From contig CAZIVO010000041.1 of NCBI GenBank assembly GCA_964542765.1, positions 1 to 26,362 of the forward strand: a stretch of DNA of 26,362 nt. Reading direction: 5' to 3'. The DNA is from CAZIVO01 sp964542765. GTDB lineage: Bacteria > Planctomycetota > UBA1135 > UBA2386. A program made the translations under genes and the position numbers. The notes beneath the pieces were generated by a model. The model was not told where the DNA came from, searched no databases, and saw only the letters and a program-made list of their open reading frames with translations. Positions 17,375 through 24,659 of this stretch are shown here, one piece after another (the stretch's first letter is position 1; each line of letters begins with the position of its first letter).

Positions 17375-18808
17375 ATGTTCGATTCTCTCAGCGGTGCGCT
17401 CAACAAGGCTTATCGGGCGATTGCCGGCCAGAAGGTGGTCACCGAGCAGAATATCGAAGAGAGCGTTCGCGCTATCCGGCAGGCTCTTCTGGAGGCAGAT
17501 GTCAACTTCAAGGTCGCCAAGAAGTTCATCGCTGACGTCAAGCAGCGAGCCTTGGGCGAGGAGGTGCTCGCTGCCGTCGAGCCGGGGCAGCAGTTCATCA
17601 AGGTCTTTCACGATGCTCTCACTGATCTTCTCGGTGGCGAGGCGGCAGATTTGCCCAAGTCGACGGGAGGCCCGCTCGTCTTGATGATGGCGGGCTTGCA
17701 GGGTTCGGGGAAGACGACCACCTGCGCCAAGCTCGCGATGCATCTGCGCAAGCGGCACAAGAAAAATCCGATCCTGGTCGCGGCGGACCTGCAGCGACCC
17801 GCAGCGGTCGACCAGCTCGAAACCCTCGGCAAGCAACTCGGCATCGCCGTGCACGCCGAGGGCACATCCGGCAGGCCGCCCGAAGTCTGTAAGCGAGGCA
17901 TCGAGGCTGCTCGCCGCGGGATGCATGATGTCGTGATCCTCGACACCGCCGGTCGTTTGCACGTGGACGATCAGCTCATGCGCGAGCTCGAAGAGATTCA
18001 TTCTCGCTGCACTCCTGATGGAGTCTTGCTGGTTTGCGATTCGATGCTCGGTCAGGATGCGGTGAATTCCGCTCTGGAGTTCCACGCTCGTCTACCCTTG
18101 CACGGAGTTGTTCTCACGAAGGTAGATGGCGATGCGCGTGGTGGCGCAGCCTTGAGCATCAAGGCGGTGACGGGCGTGCCGATCCTCTACGCCGGTATTG
18201 GCGAGAAACTCGAGGATCTCGAGGAGTTTGTTCCCGACCGGATGGCGGGCCGGATCCTGGGCATGGGCGATGTTGTTGGCCTGGTCGAGCGTGCTCAGGA
18301 GGTCATCGACGAGAAGGAGGCCGAGAAGGCTGCCCGCAAGATGCAAAAGGGCAGCTTCAACTTTGACGACTTCCTCAAGCAGCTCAACATGATCCGCAAG
18401 CTAGGGCCGATGAAGAAGGTCCTGGGGATGCTGCCAGGCATGGGCCAGATGCTCAAGGATGTGGATCTCGACGACGATCGATTCAAAAGAGTCGAGGCAA
18501 TCATCTTGTCGATGACACCGGTGGAACGCCGAAATCCGGATCTGATCGAGATGGAGAGAAGGCGTCGGATCGCGTTTGGTAGCGGCAACGAACTGCAGGC
18601 CGTTCACGACATCATCAAACAGTTCAAGATGATGCAGAAGATGATGCAAAAGATGGGCAAGGGGGGCCTGGGCTCCATGAAGGATGCGATGAAGGGGATG
18701 CAGGAGGGCCCGGGCGGGGCCGGGGAACTGCCGGAGATGCCTCCTGGATTTCCCGATCCGGGCGCTGGCGGTGGCCTGAGGGGTTTTTTGCGCGGCCGTA
18801 AACGCTGA
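17375..18808 (+). CDS. ffh: Signal recognition particle protein Ffh
   Basis: The 477-residue SRP54 GTPase binds 4.5S/SRP RNA and signal sequences and docks with FtsY to target membrane proteins. The N domain (1-90) carries the ALLEADVNFKV motif. The G domain has GLQGSGKTTT at 107-116, AADLQRPAA, DTAGR at 190-194 and TKVDGDARGG at 248-257. The Met-rich M domain (about 300-440) includes the RNA-binding helix ERRRRIAFGSG and many methionines such as FKMMQKMMQKMGKG. The C-terminus is a Gly/Pro-rich tail ending in basic residues. Everything needed is intact. The neighbour rpsP follows at 195 nt, a common association. Confidence 0.97.
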   Translation: MFDSLSGALNKAYRAIAGQKVVTEQNIEESVRAIRQALLEADVNFKVAKKFIADVKQRALGEEVLAAVEPGQQFIKVFHDALTDLLGGEAADLPKSTGGPLVLMMAGLQGSGKTTTCAKLAMHLRKRHKKNPILVAADLQRPAAVDQLETLGKQLGIAVHAEGTSGRPPEVCKRGIEAARRGMHDVVILDTAGRLHVDDQLMRELEEIHSRCTPDGVLLVCDSMLGQDAVNSALEFHARLPLHGVVLTKVDGDARGGAALSIKAVTGVPILYAGIGEKLEDLEEFVPDRMAGRILGMGDVVGLVERAQEVIDEKEAEKAARKMQKGSFNFDDFLKQLNMIRKLGPMKKVLGMLPGMGQMLKDVDLDDDRFKRVEAIILSMTPVERRNPDLIEMERRRRIAFGSGNELQAVHDIIKQFKMMQKMMQKMGKGGLGSMKDAMKGMQEGPGGAGELPEMPPGFPDPGAGGGLRGFLRGRKR

Positions 18809-18883
18809 CCGGCATCAGACTTCGTGCCGAGGAGGTCCCCGAGCCCAAAAGCTGCGGAAATTTTCTGGTGGGGCAGGAATTTA

Positions 18884-18935
18884 GGGGCGGTGCAGGTATA
18901 AATCTCCGCCCCCCCTTGGCCGGATCGGGTCCGGC
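18884..18935 (+). promoter_or_regulatory. Two hairpins and a TATAAA box upstream of rpsP
   Basis: GGGGCGG (18884-18890) and CCGCCCC (18906-18912) form a perfect 7-bp stem. Its 15-nt centre contains TATAAA (18897-18902), a good -10 match but without a recognisable -35. It is followed by GCCGGA (18919-18924) and TCCGGC (18930-18935), a 6-bp stem with a 5-nt loop. The first could be an operator over a promoter, or both could be leader RNA structures. Confidence 0.4.
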
Positions 18936-18959
18936 TCAAGGTGTCGACGGTACATACTT

Positions 18960-18976
18960 GCGGCCGATGCGGCCGC
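18960..18976 (+). promoter_or_regulatory. Strong GC hairpin just before the rpsP ribosome-binding site
   Basis: GCGGCCG (18960-18966) and CGGCCGC (18970-18976) form a perfect 7-bp all-GC stem closed by a 3-nt ATG loop. It ends 9 nt before the first of two AGGAG sequences (18986-18990 and 18993-18997). Its position suits translational or stability control of rpsP. No T-run follows, so it is not a typical terminator. Confidence 0.45.
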
Positions 18977-19003
18977 CCCCTCGAAAGGAGACAGGAGAAA
19001 CCC

Positions 19004-19414
19004 TTGGCAGTCAGACTACGTCTCAAGAGGTTCGGGCGGCTCAACCACCCGACCTATCGTCTATGTGCTACTGACGCGCGATCACCGCGCGATGGTCGCG
19101 TGATTGAAACTCTCGGCTATTACCTGCCGAAGACCCGGCGTGAAGATGACCAGCTGAAGCTCAATGCGGAGCGAGTCAGCTACTGGTTGTCGGTCGGCGC
19201 TCAACCGAGCGAGACGGCGCGCAGCCTGATCAAACGCTCGGGGATCGAATTGCCCGAACGCAAGCGACGTGTTCGCAAGAAGGGCAAGGCGAAGGCCTTC
19301 GTTCCACCACGGAAGAAGGGTAAGAAGTCAGTCGCTGACAAGGCTGCAGAGCCGGTCGCTGACAAGGCTGCAGAGCCGGTCGCTGACAAACCAGAAGATC
19401 AACAGGAAACCTGA
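19004..19414 (+). CDS. rpsP: 30S ribosomal protein S16 with a long C-terminal extension
   Basis: S16 is a primary assembly protein of the 30S subunit. The start is TTG 19004, 6 nt after AGGAG (18993-18997), and the N-terminus AVRLRLKRFGRLNHPTYRL aligns with the family start. Conserved phrases include DARSPRDGRVIETLGYYLP and the helix LNAERVSYWLSVGAQPSETARSLIKRSG. The core occupies about 85 residues. The total is 136, because a Lys/Arg-rich stretch (about 86-110) and an Ala/Asp/Lys repeat tail are added. The customary partners rimM, trmD and rplS are absent. An upstream frame extension to 18941 is rejected because it has no homology and crosses the leader hairpin. Confidence 0.96.
   Translation: MAVRLRLKRFGRLNHPTYRLCATDARSPRDGRVIETLGYYLPKTRREDDQLKLNAERVSYWLSVGAQPSETARSLIKRSGIELPERKRRVRKKGKAKAFVPPRKKGKKSVADKAAEPVADKAAEPVADKPEDQQET
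19331..19389. repeat. 24-bp tandem repeat in the rpsP tail
   Basis: Two perfect 24-bp copies (19331-19354 and 19355-19378) are followed by a partial third (19379-19389). They encode VADKAAEP repeats at the end of S16. The unit preserves the frame, so length variation between strains would be tolerated. Confidence 0.9.
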
Positions 19415-19455
19415 GCGCGAAGCCCTTGGCGACCAAGAAGAAATCAGGAGCGAGT

Positions 19456-20214
19456 GTGACCCGCAAGAAGGCCGCGAAGAAGGGGTCCGCCAAAAAGAAG
19501 CCGGCGGCACGCAAGGAGCCCGAAGATTTGCGGGCGCACATCGAACCCACCAAGGCGGGGTTCACGGCCGTCATCGATGAGGTGCGGCGGGTGCTACCAA
19601 AGATCCCCAAGCCCGAAGAACCGTGCGAGGGAGATCTCGTCCACGCTGTCATTCACTTCATCATGACCGATGGTTTGCCTTGCGGGGTTGGTCAAGAGGT
19701 TGTGCGGCGGGTCGAGGAGTACCATGTCGACCGCAATGAGTTTCGAGTGACGGAGGCTTACGAGGTCGCAGAGATACTCGTGGATCTCGACTTGCCAAAG
19801 TTGTTCGACCGCTGCTTGAGCATGCATGATGCGATCGAGCAGATTTATAACGACCAGAATTCAGTCTCCTTGGGTTACCTGCGTGAGGCGACGGTGGGTG
19901 AGCGCAAGAGCTTCTTCCAGCGAACTCCGGGGATCCCCGTGAATGTCGCCAAACAGCTCGTTTACATGATTTTGTTCGAGGAATGCCTGTTCTCGGAGCG
20001 CTCCACTGTGAGGGTTCAACAGCGTTTGGGCTTCGATTCGAATTCGTCCGACGTGCAGAGTTTCTTCGTTGAGCTTCGTGATCTGGTGAAGGATTACGGG
20101 CACCTGCCCCTGCTCGTTGGCCCGGATTCGACCAGCGGTAAGCCGACGATGTCGCCGGTGCTGAGCCCCGGCTGCATGGTCTTGCGCCTCGCACCGCCGT
20201 TGAAGAGAAGGTAG
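19456..20214 (+). CDS. Lys-tailed protein resembling a degenerate HhH-GPD (endonuclease III) fold
   Basis: I do not recognise a named family. I prefer the GTG at 19456 because AGGAG ends 5 nt before it; a TTG at 19426 would add ten residues. The 252-residue product starts with a basic tail (KKAAKKGSAKKKPAARK) like histone-like DNA-binding tails. The body (about 36-195) is helical and its layout recalls endonuclease III. LVHAVIHFIMTDG is followed by helices, then RTPGIPVNVAKQLVYMIL, which lines up with the LPGVGRKTANVVL hairpin. After that comes STVRVQQRLGF, which lines up with VDTHVxRVxxRLG. On this alignment the catalytic Lys and Asp are missing, as is the Cys cluster. It would therefore be a DNA-binding or structural relative and not an active glycosylase. 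It lies about 40 nt behind rpsP and 36 nt before maf. Confidence 0.7.
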   Translation: MTRKKAAKKGSAKKKPAARKEPEDLRAHIEPTKAGFTAVIDEVRRVLPKIPKPEEPCEGDLVHAVIHFIMTDGLPCGVGQEVVRRVEEYHVDRNEFRVTEAYEVAEILVDLDLPKLFDRCLSMHDAIEQIYNDQNSVSLGYLREATVGERKSFFQRTPGIPVNVAKQLVYMILFEECLFSERSTVRVQQRLGFDSNSSDVQSFFVELRDLVKDYGHLPLLVGPDSTSGKPTMSPVLSPGCMVLRLAPPLKRR

Positions 20215-20250
20215 CCTTGGCCGTGAGCGGCTCGCCGCTGTGGGTTTGCG

Positions 20251-20814
20251 ATGGCCACGATCTATCTCGCATCTTCTTCGCCTCGTCGACGAGCGCTGCT
20301 GGAGGCGTCGGGAATGGCGTATCGGGCAGTGGAGCCCGGCATCGAGCCTGTTGGCGAAGGCCGACCGGATGAGTTGGCCCGGATCCGGGCACGGTCCAAG
20401 GCACGGGGCGCCCGTGTCGAGGGGCCTCCCGGCTGGGTGCTGGGGGTGGACACGGTGGTCGAGATCGATCAGCGGGAACTGGGTCAGCCGCGCGATGCTG
20501 CTGATGCGCGAGGGATGCTTTCGGATCTTTCCGGTCGCGAGCACCTCGTTCATTCGGCTATCTGTTTGTTGTCCCACCCTGCCGGCGAATTGCGCGAGGA
20601 GACTGCATGCTCGCGAGTGATGTTTGCGAACTTGTCGTGCGAGGATATCGATGTGTACCTGGCATCCGGTCAATGGGAGGGCAAGGCAGGGGCCTATGGC
20701 ATCCAGGATGATGCGTGTGGTTTTGCTCGGTTGATCGAGGGTGAGTTGGATACGGTCATAGGACTTCCGATCAGGGTGTTGCGCCGCCTGCTGGGTGAGG
20801 ATGTGATGTCTTGA
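20251..20814 (+). CDS. maf: Maf family nucleotide pyrophosphatase
   Basis: The 187-residue protein belongs to the Maf/YhdE/YceF family, house-cleaning enzymes that hydrolyse dTTP/UTP or modified pyrimidine nucleotides. The N-terminal signature LASSSPRRRALL (6-17) is complete. The catalytic Asp is Asp67 in GVDTVV, and the GKAGAYGIQ motif is at 144-152. One oddity is LGQPRD at about 77-82, where the family normally has a Lys (GKP). Substrate specificity cannot be settled from these motifs. The start is ATG with a weak Shine-Dalgarno. The stop overlaps the next start (TGATG), so the two genes are translationally coupled. Confidence 0.92.
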   Translation: MATIYLASSSPRRRALLEASGMAYRAVEPGIEPVGEGRPDELARIRARSKARGARVEGPPGWVLGVDTVVEIDQRELGQPRDAADARGMLSDLSGREHLVHSAICLLSHPAGELREETACSRVMFANLSCEDIDVYLASGQWEGKAGAYGIQDDACGFARLIEGELDTVIGLPIRVLRRLLGEDVMS

Positions 20815-21308
20815 TGCTGCCCGGAATGGGAACTCGGATCGGTTTGGGCCTTCTGCTGGCGACGACGGGTCTGGTCAGCCTGCAGTTTTGCCTGGGTGCG
20901 AATGAGTCGATGGCTCGAGAGCGCAGCGATACGGTCGCCCCCTCCGGCTCACGGCCCATGGCCCTGCGCAAACTGCGTGGCACGGCAAAGCTCATCTATC
21001 TGGTCCGGAATGCGAGCGATCTGCCTGAAGCGGCCGCTCCGGCTTTCGAGGTCGTGGGGCAGGCTCCCCCCCTTCCGCTGCGTCCGCCACCGCTGGCTGT
21101 GGGACCACAGGCCGAGATCTGGCCCGCTGCAGGGGTCGTCCTGGGGGTCGAATCTCTGGCAGATCTGACGCCCCGGCAGCGTGTCGGCCTGCTGGATATC
21201 CTGGCCGCCCTGTCAGGGGGGAGAGCTTGGGAGCCCTCGCAACTGGTGGGGCATGGAGTGCGCTGTCCGCGCTCGGTGGTCGAGCAGCTCTTGCGGTGGC
21301 AGAGGTAG
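20814..21308 (+). CDS. Small exported or membrane-anchored protein, unknown
   Basis: The family is not recognised. The ATG at 20814 overlaps the maf stop. The 164-residue product begins with a hydrophobic stretch (about residues 9-29, IGLGLLLATTGLVSLQFCLG) that could be a signal peptide or anchor; the LQFC sequence is not a good lipobox. A Pro-rich segment (about 83-95) follows, then a compact C-terminal region with LTPRQRVGLLDILAAL and a conserved-looking PRSVVEQLLRWQR end. Coupling to maf and continuous reading support it as a real gene. Confidence 0.6.
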   Translation: MLPGMGTRIGLGLLLATTGLVSLQFCLGANESMARERSDTVAPSGSRPMALRKLRGTAKLIYLVRNASDLPEAAAPAFEVVGQAPPLPLRPPPLAVGPQAEIWPAAGVVLGVESLADLTPRQRVGLLDILAALSGGRAWEPSQLVGHGVRCPRSVVEQLLRWQR

Positions 21309-21322
21309 CCGCCTGTCTGGCC

Positions 21323-21350
21323 TTGATCTCCGCCCCGTAATCCCTAGACT
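21323..21350 (+). promoter_or_regulatory. Candidate rpmE promoter
   Basis: TTGATC (21323-21328) and TAGACT (21345-21350) are separated by 16 nt and lie in the 70-bp gap before rpmE. Each box matches consensus at 4 of 6 positions. It would give a leader of about 20 nt for rpmE and could also serve prfA and the genes downstream. Confidence 0.35.
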
Positions 21351-21378
21351 CCTCCGCTCTTGTTCGCGTGAGACCGCC

Positions 21379-21615
21379 ATGAAGACCGGAATCCATCCAG
21401 AATACGTTGTATGCAAAGTCTCCTGTGCTTGCGGAAGCTCTTTTGAGACCCGCGCCACCAAGGAGGAGATTCGTGTCGATATTTGCGCCGCCTGCCACCC
21501 GTTCTATACCGGCAATCAGAAGTTTGTCGATGCAGCGGGGCGCGTCGACCGTTTCCGCCAGCGTTATGCGAAGAAGGCGGACACGGATGATGAGCAGCCT
21601 GAGTCGAAGGACTGA
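21379..21615 (+). CDS. rpmE: 50S ribosomal protein L31, zinc-binding type
   Basis: The 78-residue protein belongs to the large subunit near the central protuberance, where it bridges to the 30S head. MKTGIHPEYV is the family start. Zinc ligands Cys16, Cys18, Cys36 and Cys39 are present (CACG and ICAACHPFYTG), so this is the C+ form that can hold zinc. Cys12 is an additional cysteine. The C-terminal helix (GRVDRFRQRYAKK) is followed by a short acidic tail. A longer frame from 21181 is rejected because its first 66 residues read through the end of the upstream gene. prfA follows 33 nt later, a very common pairing. Confidence 0.96.
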   Translation: MKTGIHPEYVVCKVSCACGSSFETRATKEEIRVDICAACHPFYTGNQKFVDAAGRVDRFRQRYAKKADTDDEQPESKD

Positions 21616-21648
21616 GGCAGCCGGAGCCTTCGCTCCTTGGCCGAGAGG

Positions 21649-22728
21649 ATGAGCGAGCTTCTCCGTCTTCGGGTCATTGCCAAGCTCGACAAGCTTGAGG
21701 CTCGATCCCAGGAACTTGTGGCGATGTCGTCGGACCCCGAGGTTCTCGCGCATCCCGAGCAGCTGGCTCCGATTCAAAAGGAACTGGGCAGCTTGTATCG
21801 AGTGACGTCTTCGTATCAGGAGTATCGCAAGCTCATGGGGCAGATCGAGGACAACCGCGCCCTCATGGAGGAGGACCCCGAACTCGCCGAGATGGCGTCC
21901 GCCGAATTGCCGCAGCTCGAGTCCAGGGCCAAAGAGTGTGCGGACCAGATCATCGACCTGCTTCTTTCCAAGGAAACTTGCGGTGACCGCAATGCCATTG
22001 TCGAGATCAGAGCCGGCACCGGAGGTGAGGAGGCGGCTCTGTGGGCCCGCGATTTGTTCGGGATGTATGCTCGTTTCGTCGAGCGGAAAGGTTGGAAGGT
22101 CGAGGTGATCTCGGAGTCGCTATCCGACAGGGATGGTTTCAAGGAGGTGATCTTCTCGGTCAATGGTGAAGATGTGTTCAACGCTCTTCGCTTCGAGAGT
22201 GGCGGTCACCGGGTTCAGCGTGTGCCCGTGACCGAATCGCAGGGGCGTGTACACACCTCGGCGGCAACCGTTGCGGTGCTTCCAGAGGCCGAGGAGGTCG
22301 AGGTGGAGGTTCGTGACTCGGATATCGAGTTCCAGGCGATCCGCGCGTCAGGCCCTGGTGGGCAGAATGTCAACAAGGTGTCTTCGGCTGTGCGCCTGAC
22401 CCACAAACCTTCGGGGCTGATGGTCTTTTGTCAGGAGGAGCGCAGCCAGCTCAAGAACAAGCAAAAGGCGATGAAGCTGCTACGTTCGCGTTTGTATGAC
22501 CAGGAGCGACAGAAAATCGAGGGCGCGCGCGCGAAGGATCGTCGCGATCAGGTGGGCACAGGCGACCGCAATGCGCGGATCCGGACCTACAACTTCCCTC
22601 AAAATCGCATGACCGACCACCGAGTCGGGCAGAACTTCTCTCTGGATACCGTCATCGAAGGTAAGCTGGAGGCTGTTGTAGCAGCTCTTTTGGCCGCCGA
22701 CCGTGAGCAGCGGATCGCGGACCTTTGA
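21649..22728 (+). CDS. prfA: Peptide chain release factor 1
   Basis: The roughly 359-residue protein ends translation at UAA and UAG. The anticodon-like PxT tripeptide is PVT at about 193-195 in RVPVTESQGRVHTS, which marks RF1; RF2 has SPF. The peptidyl-tRNA hydrolysis motif GGQ is at about 237-239 in RASGPGGQNVNKVSS. The start is ambiguous between ATG 21649 and TTG 21637 four codons upstream; neither has a well-spaced Shine-Dalgarno. PrmC, the enzyme expected to methylate the GGQ glutamine, is encoded two genes downstream. Confidence 0.97.
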   Translation: MSELLRLRVIAKLDKLEARSQELVAMSSDPEVLAHPEQLAPIQKELGSLYRVTSSYQEYRKLMGQIEDNRALMEEDPELAEMASAELPQLESRAKECADQIIDLLLSKETCGDRNAIVEIRAGTGGEEAALWARDLFGMYARFVERKGWKVEVISESLSDRDGFKEVIFSVNGEDVFNALRFESGGHRVQRVPVTESQGRVHTSAATVAVLPEAEEVEVEVRDSDIEFQAIRASGPGGQNVNKVSSAVRLTHKPSGLMVFCQEERSQLKNKQKAMKLLRSRLYDQERQKIEGARAKDRRDQVGTGDRNARIRTYNFPQNRMTDHRVGQNFSLDTVIEGKLEAVVAALLAADREQRIADL

Positions 22729-22772
22729 CGATTCATTCTTAGTTTCAAACCCCTTAGACCCCTGGAGTAGAG

Positions 22773-23681
22773 ATGAGTGACACGGGCGATCTTTCTTCGA
22801 TGGACGAACTCGAGCCCACCGAGCCTCAAGCAGAGGAAAGTGGTCCGGCGCAACCGGCGGTGATGCCCGTTGCAGTCACCACAGGGCTGCCCGCACCCGC
22901 CTATAACCCGGCGGCTGACAAGGAGTATTACCGCTTCTTGTTCGCTGGTGTGATCATGCTCTTGGGCTGCCTCATGCCCTTCGGGCCTGACCTTGCGCTC
23001 GTTGGCTACAAGACTCCGGGCGGAGCCTTTGCGATGATCATTGCGCTGGGCATCGTCTGGAGTTCCTGGGCTTCGATTCATCACCGGCGAGTGGTCAAGG
23101 GGCTGATGCGCTGGATCGGACTTGCCTTTGTGGTCTTCGTTGTGGGAATCCTCGATCTGACCTCCGCCTTCGAGGCGCCTGCCGTGAGGGGCTACGTCAG
23201 CAAGGCCGAGGCCAATGCGGCGGTGATAAGGTCCGTGCGCGAAGAGCATCTCAAGAATTTGGCCTTGGTCAATGTGGAGTTGACGAAGGCCGGCAAGGAT
23301 CTGACGAGGATCAATGCGAGATTGAAGGATACGGGATTGCCGACGGCCGAGGTGGAAGAGGTGAAGGCCGAGGCGGAAGAAGCGAAGTCCAAGAAAGCCT
23401 CTCTGGAAGGGGCAAAGGCCGCGGCGGAAGAGATCTTGGCGCAGAACCCTGCACGCGAAGGGGTGATCAAGAGCTGGGGCGATTTCTTTGGCCAGTTGAA
23501 TACGATTCTCTATCCCAATTCCGAAATCGGAGAGTTTCTCAGGCATTACGGAACCGGCCGCTTGGGGGTTTTCTTCGGTGCCTTGCTCGCCGAATTGTTC
23601 CTGATCTTGGCGATCTTCGGTGGCGCCAAGAAGATCAAGGAGCAAAAGACGCAGCGCAGTGCCGGGCGTCGTCGGCGATGA
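22773..23681 (+). CDS. Membrane protein with a central coiled coil, unknown
   Basis: The family is not recognised. The 302-residue product starts at an ATG with a nearby GGAG. Its first 50 residues are acidic and Pro-rich. Likely membrane segments are at about 53-71, 83-101, 113-129 and 263-283. Between the third and fourth lies a highly charged helix-rich region (about 143-225, for example EVEEVKAEAEEAKSKKASLEG) that should form a coiled coil. With four segments both ends would lie on the same side, and the coiled coil would lie on that side too. The C-terminus is strongly basic. It sits between prfA and prmC, 44 nt after prfA, and is probably in the same transcript. Confidence 0.8.
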   Translation: MSDTGDLSSMDELEPTEPQAEESGPAQPAVMPVAVTTGLPAPAYNPAADKEYYRFLFAGVIMLLGCLMPFGPDLALVGYKTPGGAFAMIIALGIVWSSWASIHHRRVVKGLMRWIGLAFVVFVVGILDLTSAFEAPAVRGYVSKAEANAAVIRSVREEHLKNLALVNVELTKAGKDLTRINARLKDTGLPTAEVEEVKAEAEEAKSKKASLEGAKAAAEEILAQNPAREGVIKSWGDFFGQLNTILYPNSEIGEFLRHYGTGRLGVFFGALLAELFLILAIFGGAKKIKEQKTQRSAGRRRR

Positions 23682-23703
23682 GCGATGCCAGGAGTGTAGT
23701 GGC

Positions 23704-24588
23704 CTGAGCGAGTCATCCCAGCTTCACCGCCCGGAGACGGTCATCGAGATCCTCCGGGCGGCCGAGCGTTATCTCGCCGAGCGCGAGATCGATCAACCGC
23801 GCTTGTCGGTGGAGTTGTTGATGGCGCAGGTATTGTCGATGGGTCGCCTCGAACTTTATCTGGCATATGATCGGCCTGTCAGTGAGGAGGAGCGCGTCCG
23901 CCTGCGTGATCTGGTTGGCGGTCGTGGTCGGGCCATTCCGCTGGCGCATCTCCTGGGCGAGTGGTCATTCCGCAGCGTGACCGTGAAGGTGACGCCCGAT
24001 GTTCTGGTGCCGCGCCCGGAGACCGAGTTTCTGGTCGATCTGGCGCTGGAACGTGCGCCGGATGGGGCTCGTTGCGCCGAACTTGGCACGGGCTCGGGGG
24101 TGATTGCTGTTGCCATGGCCTTGGAGCGAGTTGATCTCCAGATCGATGCCGTGGAGATTTGCCCCCGAGCGGCAAATGTCGCGCGTGAGAATATCGAGGC
24201 TCACGGTGTCGGCGACAGGGTAAGGGTGCATGTGGGTTCCTGGTGGGAGCCGTTGCTCGACCATGAGCCTTTTGATCTTTTGATCAGCAATCCTCCCTAT
24301 GTCGACCCGCAGCGCGAAGACCTTCTGGATCCCGAAGTTCGCGCCCATGAGCCCGCCGTGGCCCTGTTCACCCACGCCGGCGATCCGGCCTCGGCCTACA
24401 AGGAGATCCTGGCGGGAGTCCCTGCTCATCTTCGACCCGGTGCCGGTCTCACCCTGGAGACGGGAATCGAGGCAGCGGACCCGGCGCGTGAACTCTTCGA
24501 GCAGGCGGATTGCCTGGAAGGCACGGCCCTGACCGAAGATCTGGCCGGGTTGCCGCGTTATCTGTCTGCTATATGTTGTGTGCCGTAG
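23704..24588 (+). CDS. prmC: Release factor glutamine N5-methyltransferase PrmC (HemK)
   Basis: The SAM-dependent enzyme methylates the GGQ glutamine of RF1/RF2. The N-terminal helical substrate-binding domain includes ELLMAQVLSMGRLELYLAYDRP. The SAM motif is AELGTGSGVIAVAM and the catalytic NPPY is at about 196-199 (LLISNPPYVDP), with RPETE before them. The start is uncertain. A CTG at 23704 has AGGAG (23690-23694) 9 nt upstream and gives 294 residues, a normal length. GTG codons at 23620 and 23659 are in frame but overlap the upstream gene and add a basic, unconserved leader. Function is secure; only the N-terminus is in doubt. Confidence 0.93.
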   Translation: MSESSQLHRPETVIEILRAAERYLAEREIDQPRLSVELLMAQVLSMGRLELYLAYDRPVSEEERVRLRDLVGGRGRAIPLAHLLGEWSFRSVTVKVTPDVLVPRPETEFLVDLALERAPDGARCAELGTGSGVIAVAMALERVDLQIDAVEICPRAANVARENIEAHGVGDRVRVHVGSWWEPLLDHEPFDLLISNPPYVDPQREDLLDPEVRAHEPAVALFTHAGDPASAYKEILAGVPAHLRPGAGLTLETGIEAADPARELFEQADCLEGTALTEDLAGLPRYLSAICCVP

Positions 24589-24659
24589 TGTGCTGGTTCA
24601 CGAGGTTGCGCAGGTGACACGTTGAGGAGACGGCAGAATCGATCGAGTTGGGCGTACTG

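Noticed and set aside
18784..18789. A run of six T residues that could suggest a terminator
   Set aside because: It lies inside the ffh coding sequence, 19 bases before its end, without a convincing stem directly before it.
20992..21777. A 261-codon minus-strand frame
   Set aside because: It covers rpmE, the start of prfA and the exported-protein gene in antisense; the plus-strand genes have conserved motifs.
22599..23645. A 348-codon minus-strand frame
   Set aside because: It is antisense to the prfA end and the membrane-protein gene and has low-complexity, His/Arg/Gln-rich content without domains.
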